Shown one piece after another: positions 17,503-26,500 of a DNA stretch of 57,080 bases. The stretch spans positions 1 to 57,080 of the forward strand of contig JAEURX010000070.1 of the NCBI GenBank assembly GCA_016788885.1. Direction: 5' to 3'. Every line of letters begins with the position of its first letter. The first letter of the stretch is position 1. Below the pieces are notes generated by a model. The model saw only the letters and a list, made by a program, of their open reading frames with translations, was not told the origin of the DNA and searched no databases. The stretch is from Nitrospira sp. (GTDB taxonomy: Bacteria > Nitrospirota > Nitrospiria > Nitrospirales > Nitrospiraceae). The translations under genes were made by a program, and so were the position numbers.

Positions 17503-18219
17503 CAAGGGCACGAGATCTCGCGCGCGTCCCTGCAGGGTGGCGTCGGCCAGACTTGAATGCGGCGTCGAGTCGAGATTGATCTCCACGATAAACGCACCGG
17601 CTTGCTTGGCGATGGCGCCGAATCCCGCCGCCGGATAGACCACCCCGGATGTGCCGACGATCAGACAGATATCACTGCGCTGCAGCGCGGCCGTGCTCTT
17701 CTCGATGTCCTCTTCCGCAAGTGATTCCCCAAACCAGACGATGTGCGGGCGAAGCAGCCCGCCACAAGACTGGCAGAGGGGCAGGATGGCGATCGGGACG
17801 TCCCGGTTTTCCGTGATGCCCCGGCATTGGGTGCAGCGGACCATCCAGATGTTGCCGTGGATCTCGGAGAGTTGTTGAGACCCCGCGTCGCGGTGGAGCC
17901 CGTCCACATTCTGCGTGATGAGCCAGAACTGCGTGAACCGTTGCTCCATTGCGGCCACCGCTTGATGTGCCGGATTCGGCCGCTTCGTGGCGATGAGTTC
18001 CCGGCGCCAGTTGTACCATTCCCAGACGAGACGCGGGTCACGCGCGAAGGCTTCCGGCGTGGCGAGATCCTCTGCGCGGTAGTGCCGCCAGAGGCCGTCG
18101 GCGCCGCGAAAGGTCGGCACGCCGCTGTCGGCAGAGATTCCCGCTCCGGTCAGCACGGTGACAGACCGCGCCGAGGAGAGCTTCTGACGAACAAGGCCAA
18201 GCGTGGATCCGGTTCCCAT
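17488..18219 (-). CDS. cobB: Sir2-family NAD-dependent protein deacylase
   Basis: A 243-residue sirtuin that removes acyl groups from lysines using NAD. Visible: TGAGISADSGVPTFRG, TQNVDGLH, catalytic His121 (SEIHGN), four zinc cysteines (129, 132, 149, 152) and VVYPAAGFG. The Tyr69-x-x-Arg72 pair (WYNWRR) is the class III signature linked to binding negatively charged acyl groups, so desuccinylase/demalonylase activity as well as deacetylation is likely. It is convergent with the HAD gene and divergent from the panE-like gene. Confidence 0.93.
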   Translation of the reverse strand: MGTGSTLGLVRQKLSSARSVTVLTGAGISADSGVPTFRGADGLWRHYRAEDLATPEAFARDPRLVWEWYNWRRELIATKRPNPAHQAVAAMEQRFTQFWLITQNVDGLHRDAGSQQLSEIHGNIWMVRCTQCRGITENRDVPIAILPLCQSCGGLLRPHIVWFGESLAEEDIEKSTAALQRSDICLIVGTSGVVYPAAGFGAIAKQAGAFIVEINLDSTPHSSLADATLQGRARDLVPLLLET

Positions 18220-18309
18220 GACGCGGGTGGCTCGCAGGTGATCACTGTTTCAGGCGCGCGGCTGCATGCTATAGTACGCGTCTTTTGAACGCAATGAGTG
18301 AGGCATCTC

Positions 18310-19677
18310 ATGAAGCAGATCATGATGGTCGGTGCTGGTTCCGTCGGTGGGTTCTTTGGTGCGCATCTTGCCAAGAATAATCCGAATGTTTCATTTCTCC
18401 TTCGCCCGCGCACCTTGGAAGCGGTGAAGCGGAACGGCCTCACGATCAAGAGCGCCAAGGGAAATTTCACCGTCCATCCGCCGGCCGCATCCGATCCCCG
18501 GCAACTTGCGACCCCCGATCTTATCATCCTCGCTGTGAAGGCCTACGACCTCGATGAGGTGATGACGCAGTTGGAGCCGGTGCTGACGGAACGCACCGTG
18601 ATTCTCACGCTGCAAAACGGCATCGATACAGAAGATCGCATCATATCCCGCCTGCATCGGGATTGCGTGGTGGGCGGGGTGGCGTTCATCTATTCGAAGA
18701 TCGTCGAACCAGGCGTCATTGAGCATTACAAGCGCGGCGGGGTGGCGATCGGAGAATTGATGGGCCATAAGAGTGAGCGTGTCTCCCAGATCACCGACAT
18801 TTTCAAGCAGGCGGGAATTTCTTGCCAGCTCAGCGAGGATATCCGGAAAAGCAAATGGGAGAAGATGTGCTGGAATTGTGTCTTCAACCCTCTCACGGTG
18901 GTCATCGATGACAAGGTGGCGAAGGCGCTCGATCATCCGGAAATGGCCGGCGTCATCCGGCAGATTGTCGGCGAAGTGGCGGCGGTGTCTGCGGCGGTGA
19001 AGGTCCCGCTGGCGCCCGACATGGCCGAGAAAGTGGTGAAGTGGACGCAGGAGCTTCGCGACATCCACACGTCGATGTACGACGATTGGAAGGGCAAACG
19101 CCCGACAGAGATCGATTACCTGAACGGCTACATCGTGCGGGTCGGGCGGGAATTGGGCATTCCCACACCGGTGAACGAAGCATTGACCGCCATGGTGAAG
19201 ACGATTACCGAGAAAGAGCTGTCGGGGCCGGGCATTGTGCGCATCGACGGCGCCGTCGTGCAGCCGGTTTCATTGACCAGAACAGCGCTCGGGCAATTGC
19301 CGCAGGAGCACCGGGTAGACGATATCAGCGAGGTGATGCCGTCCATGCGTGGTCGTGCCATCCGCGTGAAGGGCCTCTTGGAGATTCCAGCGCTCGCGGT
19401 GGACGCCGACCATGTCACCTTTCACTCCGTCGACGGCAAGTATGCCGCCACCCTCACGCTGCAACAAGCCCGTGACTTCGGATTGTTGCTCTACGAGCTT
19501 GATGGCCAGCCCCTCTCGGACGGCAAGGGCGGTCCGTATCGTTTGGTGACGCCGGGCTTGGGCGATCTCTGCGCGAATGTGAAGGCGGTGGGACGTATCG
19601 AAGTGCGCGCAGGATCGGGGAAGGATACGCGGCCAACCGTCCGGCCGCCGGAATGTGCTGTTGATGGGCAGGGGTGA
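18310..19677 (+). CDS. PanE-type ketopantoate reductase fused to a molybdopterin-oxidoreductase-like domain
   Basis: A 455-residue two-domain protein. Residues 1-300 are a 2-dehydropantoate 2-reductase (NADPH step of pantothenate synthesis): GAGSVGGFFGA nucleotide loop, LAVKAYDL, LQNGIDTED, catalytic Lys in RKSKWEKMCWN, and SMYDDWKGKRPTEIDYLNG. Residues about 320-440 look like the sulfite-oxidase-type molybdopterin-binding fold (FHSVDGKYAATLTL, LLLYELDGQPLSDGKGGPYRLVTPG, CANVKAVGRIEV) but there is no upstream molybdenum-ligand cysteine in the usual place, so it may be a non-catalytic binding module. ATG 18310 has GTGAGG upstream. This fusion is unusual; family PanE proteins end near 310 residues. 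Confidence 0.8.
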   Translation: MKQIMMVGAGSVGGFFGAHLAKNNPNVSFLLRPRTLEAVKRNGLTIKSAKGNFTVHPPAASDPRQLATPDLIILAVKAYDLDEVMTQLEPVLTERTVILTLQNGIDTEDRIISRLHRDCVVGGVAFIYSKIVEPGVIEHYKRGGVAIGELMGHKSERVSQITDIFKQAGISCQLSEDIRKSKWEKMCWNCVFNPLTVVIDDKVAKALDHPEMAGVIRQIVGEVAAVSAAVKVPLAPDMAEKVVKWTQELRDIHTSMYDDWKGKRPTEIDYLNGYIVRVGRELGIPTPVNEALTAMVKTITEKELSGPGIVRIDGAVVQPVSLTRTALGQLPQEHRVDDISEVMPSMRGRAIRVKGLLEIPALAVDADHVTFHSVDGKYAATLTLQQARDFGLLLYELDGQPLSDGKGGPYRLVTPGLGDLCANVKAVGRIEVRAGSGKDTRPTVRPPECAVDGQG

Positions 19678-19684
19678 ACGCGCC

Positions 19685-21022
19685 TCAGGTCGGTGAAGAA
19701 CGGAGCACCTGGATGCTTCGCCACCGCTCCGAACGGTGTCGCCACAGCATTAATGCCATGCGCAGCGTCCAGTCGGCGATCATCGCCAGCCACACGTAGA
19801 ACACTCCCATGGAAAGCCAGTAGCCTGCCATGATGGCAAGGGGGATGCGCACACCCCACATGCCGATCATCGTCGCGATCATGACGAATCGGGTATCGCC
19901 CGCGCCGCGCAGGGAGCCGGCCACCACCATGGTGAAGGCGAGGGGAATCTGCAGCAGGGCCACGATTTTCAGAAACAGCGTACCCAACTCGATCACGGCC
20001 TCGTCGCTGGTGAAGGCGCGGAGCAGAGCATAGGGGAACAAGAAAAAGACCACTCCCATGGCCGACATCATGTAGACGGCCAGCCGGTTCGCTTCCCAGG
20101 TTTCCAGCTTCGCCCGGGTGTACTTGCCGGCGCCGATGCTCTGTCCCACCATCGTGGCCGCTGCGATTGCGAAGCCGTAGCCGGGAAGAAACGACAGGGA
20201 TTCAATCGATAACCCGACCTGGTGGGCCGCATAGGCGACAGTGCCGTACATCAACACAATCTTTGTGTAGAGCAGGATGCCGGCTTGCTGGACGACGCGC
20301 TCACCCGAGACCGGCGCCCCCACGTGCCAGATCGTGCGAATCAAATCGAACCGGAATCGGTGGGAGCAGCGAAGCATGGGCCGGCAGTGCGTGAGTAGGT
20401 ACAGACATCCGGTTGCTTCCGCGATGCCGACCGCAATGGCCGCGCCATTGATGCCCAATGCCGGCAGCCCCCAATGGCCATAAATGAGGGGAATCGCGAT
20501 GGCAATGTGGAGCAGGTTGACCACGATCATCGCGTACATCGGTGTTTTGGTGTCGCCCGTGCCTTGCAGGATCGAGGAGAGTACCTGCAGCAGGATCGTA
20601 AATGGAATGAGCAGGAAGATCAGGTTCGAGTAGGGGAGTGCGAGGTGAATCACGTCTGCTTGCGCCCCAAGCACATCCATCGCCAGCCGATTCACCAGAA
20701 GGCCCAGGCTCAAGAGGCCGAGCGAAATGAGGATGGACAGTCCGAGGAAATGACGCGTCGCCTGTCCCGCATCCTCGTGCCGGCGGGCGCCCCACAATTG
20801 CGCCACGATGACATTGGATCCGACCGAGAGCCCTGATACCAAGGTTGTGGCGATAAAGGCCAGCAGCTGGCCCAGGCCGACAGCCGCAATCGGGACGGCC
20901 CCTAATCCTCCGACCAGGAAGACGGCGACAATGCCTTCAGCTCGTTGCAGCAGACTGCTGACGGTCACGGGAAGCGCCAGCGTGAGGACCGAGCGTCTGA
21001 TTTGGGCGATGCCATTTGCCAT
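19685..21022 (-). CDS. MATE-family efflux transporter
   Basis: A 445-residue inner-membrane protein with about twelve hydrophobic segments in two homologous halves, as in multidrug and toxic compound extrusion antiporters (NorM-like), which export cationic compounds using Na+ or H+. Typical segments: LVGGLGAVPIAAVGLGQ near the N-terminus, ILQGTGDTKTPMYAMI, and the paired VAGSLRGAGDTRFVMIATM in the second half. The start is close to the divergent nuclease gene. Substrate not predictable. Confidence 0.88.
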   Translation of the reverse strand: MANGIAQIRRSVLTLALPVTVSSLLQRAEGIVAVFLVGGLGAVPIAAVGLGQLLAFIATTLVSGLSVGSNVIVAQLWGARRHEDAGQATRHFLGLSILISLGLLSLGLLVNRLAMDVLGAQADVIHLALPYSNLIFLLIPFTILLQVLSSILQGTGDTKTPMYAMIVVNLLHIAIAIPLIYGHWGLPALGINGAAIAVGIAEATGCLYLLTHCRPMLRCSHRFRFDLIRTIWHVGAPVSGERVVQQAGILLYTKIVLMYGTVAYAAHQVGLSIESLSFLPGYGFAIAAATMVGQSIGAGKYTRAKLETWEANRLAVYMMSAMGVVFFLFPYALLRAFTSDEAVIELGTLFLKIVALLQIPLAFTMVVAGSLRGAGDTRFVMIATMIGMWGVRIPLAIMAGYWLSMGVFYVWLAMIADWTLRMALMLWRHRSERWRSIQVLRSSPT

Positions 21023-21123
21023 GCGGCGTCATCCTAACAGAACCAGGTCCGCTTCGTGGAACATCTCGCTCGCCGGACGGGACTGGACAAGGCCCATCGC
21101 GCTTCGGTAGCCTGCAGAAGCCT

Positions 21124-22629
21124 ATGTTGATCTCACCCGAGCCTGCCGCGCGCTCCGCGTATCGGCTGTCCAAATCGCGATATTTGTCGGGCTTGCAATG
21201 TCATAAGCGTCTGTACCTGGAAGTGCATGCTCCGGGGTTGGCGACCCAGCCGGATGCCGCCACTCAGGCGATTCTGGATATGGGGACGGATCTCGGTGAA
21301 CTCGCCCGTCAACGTTTTCCCGGAGGGCGGCTCGTCACGGCCGGCTACCGACAATCCCAAGAAGCCCTGGCGCAAACGGCGGAGTTCCTCCAGGATCCGA
21401 CCCTATCGGCAATCTTTGAAGGCGCGTTTCAGTTTAACCAGGTGCTGGTCCGTGTGGATGTCCTGCAACGTGTCGGGGTGAATGAGCTGGGGCAACCGAC
21501 CTGGCGGCTCGTCGAGGTGAAGTCTTCCACCAAGGTGAAGGCCACCCATGTCGACGATCTGACGATCCAGAGCTATGTCCTCGAGGGACTCGGACTGGTG
21601 CTGGCGGATATTTGCCTGATGCACGTGAATACGCAGTACGTATTCGACGGGCAGCATATCGATCTCGACCAGCTGTTCGGTATCCGTTCATTGACCGAGA
21701 CTGTGCGGCCACGATTGCCCGAAGTCAGTGCGCGACTCGCGGCTATGCAGACCATGCTGGAAGCCATGTCGGCCCCGGGCATTACGCCCGATGAACATTG
21801 TCAAAGCCCGTACGAGTGTCCCTTCTGGAACCATTGCACCGAACACAAACCGGCTCGCTGGATCTATCATTTGCCGGGGAGCAGCAAGACGGTCGTCCAG
21901 CTCCGTGAGTTAGGCGTGGAGACGATCGACGAAATTCCCGATCATGTTGCACTCACCCCCGTGCAACGGCGGGTCAAAGAGAACCGGGAATGGATCGGAG
22001 AGGGCCTGCGGTCGGCCCTGGAGACGGTCGTCCATCCCGTGCATCATCTGGATTTTGAAACCTTCATGCCGGCAGTGCCGAAATTTCTGGATACGAGACC
22101 CTACCAAGTCATTCCGACTCAATGGTCCAATCACATCGAGCAGCATGACGGTACGCTGATGCATGCCGAGTTCCTGTGCCGGGACGAGCGGGATCCCAGG
22201 GAGGAATTGGCCATCACATTATTGGAATCGCTCGGACAGACGGGCAGCATCTGCGTCTATTCGAGTTATGAACGGTCGGTCATCGAGCGGCTGGCGGAGG
22301 ATTTCCCGTCGTTACGCAAAGATTTGAAACGGGTGGTGGCCAGGTTGTGGGATCTGCATGTGATCATCCGTGATCATTATTATCATCCGGCCTTCGAGGG
22401 CAGTTACTCGATCAAAACCGTCTTGCCGGCCGTGGTGCCGTCTCTGAGTTATGACGACCTGGCGATTCGGGATGGGGGCGTGGCGGCTTGTGAGTACAGC
22501 CGGATGATTTTTACCGTGACGGACTGGATCGAGAAGGCTCAGATTCAGGAGGCGCTGCTGCGATATTGTGAACGTGACACCCTGGCCATGGTCGAGTTAC
22601 GGAGGGAATTGAAGCGTCGAGCCGGTTAG
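21124..22629 (+). CDS. Cas4-like Fe-S nuclease fused to DEDD exonuclease-like DUF2779 domain
   Basis: A 501-residue protein of the TM0106/RecB-like plus DUF2779 type. The N-terminal half has PD-(D/E)XK features: LQCHKRLYLE, RVDVL, the catalytic VEVKSSTKVK and a downstream TIQSYVLEG; one early cysteine plus CQSPYECPFWNHC supply four cysteines for a 4Fe-4S cluster as in Cas4/AddB. The C-terminal half has an RNase H-like exonuclease pattern: HHLDFETF (DxE), an internal YSSYER and CERDTLAMVEL. Together it looks like a two-nuclease DNA-processing enzyme of unknown role. ATG at 21124 is preferred; an open frame upstream shows no conserved residues. No cas genes are nearby. Confidence 0.75.
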   Translation: MLISPEPAARSAYRLSKSRYLSGLQCHKRLYLEVHAPGLATQPDAATQAILDMGTDLGELARQRFPGGRLVTAGYRQSQEALAQTAEFLQDPTLSAIFEGAFQFNQVLVRVDVLQRVGVNELGQPTWRLVEVKSSTKVKATHVDDLTIQSYVLEGLGLVLADICLMHVNTQYVFDGQHIDLDQLFGIRSLTETVRPRLPEVSARLAAMQTMLEAMSAPGITPDEHCQSPYECPFWNHCTEHKPARWIYHLPGSSKTVVQLRELGVETIDEIPDHVALTPVQRRVKENREWIGEGLRSALETVVHPVHHLDFETFMPAVPKFLDTRPYQVIPTQWSNHIEQHDGTLMHAEFLCRDERDPREELAITLLESLGQTGSICVYSSYERSVIERLAEDFPSLRKDLKRVVARLWDLHVIIRDHYYHPAFEGSYSIKTVLPAVVPSLSYDDLAIRDGGVAACEYSRMIFTVTDWIEKAQIQEALLRYCERDTLAMVELRRELKRRAG

Positions 22630-22760
22630 TGCCTGCCCCGCGTGCGAATCCATTTCACCATCTGCAGACAGGTTGATCCGAGTTTTTCATCCGCCATCAG
22701 TGCGATTCCACCCAAGGCCAACAGCGTCATCACCAGCGCCGAGTCGGTTTGTTCGAACAT
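22626..22760 (-). CDS. Small single-pass membrane protein (44 residues)
   Basis: A 44-codon gene with a strong ribosome site (AGGAGGGCAAC before the ATG at 22760). The product has one hydrophobic stretch (ALVMTLLALGGIALMA) and a basic C-terminus (VKWIRTRGRH), so it probably sits in the membrane with its basic end inside. It ends tail to tail with the nuclease gene; the two stop codons overlap. Function unknown. Confidence 0.5.
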   Translation of the reverse strand: MFEQTDSALVMTLLALGGIALMADEKLGSTCLQMVKWIRTRGRH

Positions 22761-22948
22761 GTTGCCCTCCTGTGTGGACCAGAGACTACCCTGGCCGGAC
22801 GGAGGCGAACAGACCACTAGAGGAAGGGGGAGGCACGATCTTCGGTAGGTGCGGCGGTTGGAAGCAGCGATTTCTCTACCATGCGTAGGCATGCGAAAAC
22901 GTAAGAATTTGCCGCCAAGCCGCCTTGAAAACGGGTTCCAGGGGCGCC

Positions 22949-22981
22949 ACTTCTGGATGGCGGAGAAGGTGGGCATTCGAA
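22949..22981 (-). repeat. Degenerate duplicate of the tRNA-Ser 3' end (att-like)
   Basis: The segment matches 23131-23163 over about 33 bases with two substitutions and one inserted base, running from just outside the tRNA through the CCA, acceptor strand and T-arm. The inserted base would disrupt the T-arm, so this copy is not a tRNA. Integrases that use tRNA genes leave exactly this kind of 3'-end duplication downstream of the tRNA; here only about 150 bases separate the copies, so any element is gone. Confidence 0.65.
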
Positions 22982-23003
22982 GTCGCGCCTGCGCGCTCCC
23001 ACT

Positions 23004-23021
23004 GAGGGGGCCTGCCCCCTC
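23004..23021. repeat. GC-rich hairpin
   Basis: Perfect 7-base arms (GAGGGGG and CCCCCTC) around a CCTG loop. Lies between the two copies of the tRNA 3' end. No T-tract follows on either strand, so terminator function is doubtful. Confidence 0.5.
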
Positions 23022-23032
23022 GTGTCTCCCCA

Positions 23033-23055
23033 CGCAGGGGAGTGTCTCCCCTGCG
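23033..23055. repeat. Perfect 10-bp hairpin
   Basis: Arms CGCAGGGGAG and CTCCCCTGCG around a TGT loop. It is partly built from a repeated GTGTCTCCCC unit (also at 23022). REP-like in appearance; downstream of the leftward tRNA-Ser it could mark the transcript 3' end. Confidence 0.5.
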
Positions 23056-23139
23056 ATCCCCCTCGTTCGAATCCCACCGCATCAGTTCACGATGGCGATT
23101 CGACTCGCACATTTTGCCAATCTTACATGCACTTCTAGA

Positions 23140-23227
<88 letters not shown>

Positions 23228-23507
23228 GCGCAAGGCCAGGCAAAGACCCGCAGCTTACCGTGGACGTCTGTGAGATTCAAATGAAATCATGAGGTTGAGA
23301 GGAATTTCTTTCACCCTTACGGAAAACCGTGAATTGAAGGGAAACGTGATTCCATTTTGTGGTGACACCATGAGGCCATAGACGGACCTGGCAGCGGACA
23401 GCCGGCTGGAAACCATCGTCAGACTTATGATTTTCGAGAGGGCATCCGAATAAGTCTACGCAGGTGTCCCGCATACGCCTCCTGCGCCCACTGGGGTTGA
23501 GCATTCT
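23228..23507. other. Upstream region of the lipopeptide synthetase gene
   Basis: About 280 bases between tRNA-Ser and the synthetase, more AT-rich than the surroundings. It must hold the synthetase promoter, but I cannot name one with confidence; TTGAAGG and TTGAGAG hexamers occur at about 23334 and 23294 without good -10 partners. No operator or riboswitch recognised. Confidence 0.35.
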
Positions 23508-26500
23508 GTGGTCAGACATCCACCGGTCACCATTCCAGCCGGCGATACCATTCTTGATGTGCTGCGTCGGCGGGCTGAGCACCAGCCTGAGCAGGCCGCG
23601 TACGTCTACCTGCGTGACGGACTGAACGCCGACACGGTGTTGACGTATCGAGACCTGGTCTCCCGTGCTCAGTCGATCGCCGGCTATCTGCAAACCCGGT
23701 TTTCCCTGGGGGAGCGACTCCTCCTGGTGTATCCACCGGGTCTTGAATTTGTGCAGGCCTTTTGGGGAGCCCTCTATGCCGGTCTCATTGCCGTGCCGGT
23801 TCCGCCCCCGGATGCATTTCGGGTAAAAGCCGGTGTCGCACGCGTCCAACGCTTCGCGGAAGATGCAGGCGCCGCCGGCGCGTTAAGCACTGCTCACATT
23901 GTCGAAGCGCTCCGGTCGCAAGAGTGCGCAATCACGTTAGACCATTGGATCACCGGTGACCACGCGCGCTCGGACGATTCGTCCTGCTGGACTGACCAGC
24001 GTCCACAGGCCTCACAGCTCGCGTATCTCCAATATACGTCCGGCTCGACCTCCACACCGAAAGGGGTGATGGTCAGCCATGGGAACATGACCGCCCAGAG
24101 CCGGTGCATCACCGAGGCCGGTCATTACGATTCCGGATCAGTCACCCTTTCCTGGATGCCGCATTTCCATGACTATGGACTGGTGAAAGGCATCATCCAC
24201 CCGGCGTGGATCGGCCGGCCCTCGTATCTGATGTCGCCGCTCACGTTTCTGAAGCGCCCATTGCGATGGCTTGAAGCGATTCAACGATATGAGATCACGC
24301 ATAGCGGCGCGCCCAACTTTGCGTATCGGCGTTCCGTGGAATCGACGACGCCTGAGGAACGGGCCAACCTGGACTTGTCACGTTGGCAGGTCGCGAGCTG
24401 CGGGGCCGAGCCCATCGCGCCGGATACCATCGAACGGTTTACCGAGGCATTCGCGCCAGCCGGATTCCGGCGCGACGCCTTTTCCCCCGCATACGGAATG
24501 GCGGAATACACGCTCCTTATTTCGTTGAAGCGCGAAGGGGTGGCGCCCACCGTCACGACGCTGGATGCCGCAGCGCTGGAACAGGGCGCGGTCATTGAGG
24601 CCCGCGCGAATGGGGGGCACGTTCGACGGGTGGTCGGATGTGGCATGCCGGTCGGCGATACCCGGGTGGTGATCGCCCATCCCGAAACGCGTTCCCGTTG
24701 CGCGGTGCAACAGGTCGGAGAAATCTGGCTTTCCGGCGCGAGCACCACAGAGGGCTATTGGAACAAACCCGACGAAACCGCGCACACGTTTGGCGCGAGA
24801 CTCGAGGATACCGGCGAAGGGCCGTTCCTCCGAACCGGCGACCTCGGGTTTGTCCAAAATGGGGAAGTCTTTGTCACCGGTCGCGTGAAAGATCTCCTGA
24901 TCGTTCGAGGCAGAAATCACTACCCTCAGGACCTCGAACGCACGGTGGAGTCGTGTCATGAACTGCTCCGGGCAGGGGGAACTGCCGCATTCTCCGTGGA
25001 GGACGCCGGGGAGGAAGCTGTGGTTGTTGTCCAGGAACTAGCGCGTCAGGCGGTTGTTCCGGACGTCGAGGCCCTCGCGGCCGCGATCCGTCAGGCCGTC
25101 TCGGAACAGCATGATCTCCACGTGTCCTCCATCGTGTTCATCAAGGCGGGAAGCCTTCCCAAAACGTCCAGTGGAAAAGTACAACGGCGGGCCTGTCGTG
25201 AGCTGTATCTGGCAGATCGCTTGGCGGTCATTGGACAAAGTCTGGTGGCGGCCCCATCCGTCTTGCCGTCGATCACGATGAACGGCCTAGCCGACCTGCG
25301 TGCCTTGTCGTCGAAGGTCCGTCGACAGCGCATTGTGCATGACGTGCAGCGGCTGATCGCCGATCGCCTTGGGCGGAGCGGGGAAGCCATTCCCTCCCAT
25401 CACCCGATCCATCGCCTGGGACTTGATTCGTTGATGGCGGCAGACGTGCTGCATCGCATCGAGGAGTCGTTTCAGGTGCCGTTGTCCCTGCACGTCCTTC
25501 TGGGAGGCGCGACGATCGATGATCTCGCTGCGACCATCGATCGTGAACTAAACAACGGGGAATCCACCACGCCGGCGGTCGACTCCAGCCAGGCCGAAGC
25601 AGAGGCCGTGGGACCGCTGTCGGAGAATCAGGCGGCATTGTGGTTCCTAAGTCGCCTCGCGCCGGACAGTGCCGCGGCAAACGTCGCGGTGTTGCTGCAC
25701 GTACCGCCTACCCTCGAGCCGGTGACTGTGCGGGAGGCGCTGGAGCGAGTTGCCGCGCGCCATCCGATGCTGCGCACGACGTTTGAAACGGAGGCGGATG
25801 TCCCTGTCCAACGAGTGCACGATCGTCTCCTGCCTGGCTGGATCGTTGTCGAGAGTACGGCGTGGGAGTGGCACCGCCTGCGACAGGAGGCGATGACCCA
25901 AGCTGCGATGCCGTTCGACCTGGTGCAAGGGCCGCTGTGGAACGCCTGCTTCTTTCGCGGTTCCGGACAGAATTGGTTGTTGTTGGTCGCCCACCATATC
26001 GTGGTAGATGGCTGGTCGATGTTGCAGCTGGTCGAGGACATCAAGCATCACTGTGCGATGGCAACTCGGCCTGTTCCGGGAGGGGACGAACCTGTCGAAG
26101 GTCCTCCCGTATCCTACCGAGAGTTTGTCGAGTGGCATCGAACGGTGTTAGCCGGCCAGGAGGGCCGAACCCTGTCTCAGTATTGGAAGACACGGCTGAG
26201 CGGCGAATTGCCAAGCTATGACACCCTCTATGACAGGCCTCCGGCGACAATCGAGCCCAGTCACTATGCCTGGCATGCGTTTCAACTCGACCAGCACCTT
26301 GTCGAGCGCCTCAAGACACTCGCCCATGAGCAGGGCACGACGTTGTACGTCGTGTGCCTGGCCGCCCTTCAGGTCCTGCTCCATCGGTATACGGATCATG
26401 AAGACACGCTGGTCGTCACGCCTGTGTTCGGTCGTAGTCGAGCGCGATTTGCCAGGACCATCGGTGATTTTGTCAACATGTTGGTCCTGCGGGATAGCCT

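Larger units (their letters stand above)
22761..23139. other. Gene-free, structure-rich spacer next to tRNA-Ser
   Basis: No convincing gene is present. The left part (22761-22948) has nothing recognisable. The right part holds a damaged copy of the tRNA-Ser 3' end (22949-22981), a GAGGGGG-CCTG-CCCCCTC hairpin (23004-23021), a perfect 10-bp-arm hairpin (23033-23055) and a TTCGAATCCCACC segment (23066-23078) that is an inverted match to the tRNA T-arm. This looks like recombination debris at a tRNA integration target. Confidence 0.55.

Noticed and set aside
23004-23055. Repeated hairpin units considered as a CRISPR-like array
   Set aside because: Only two hairpins of different sequence and no spacers; no cas genes in the window.
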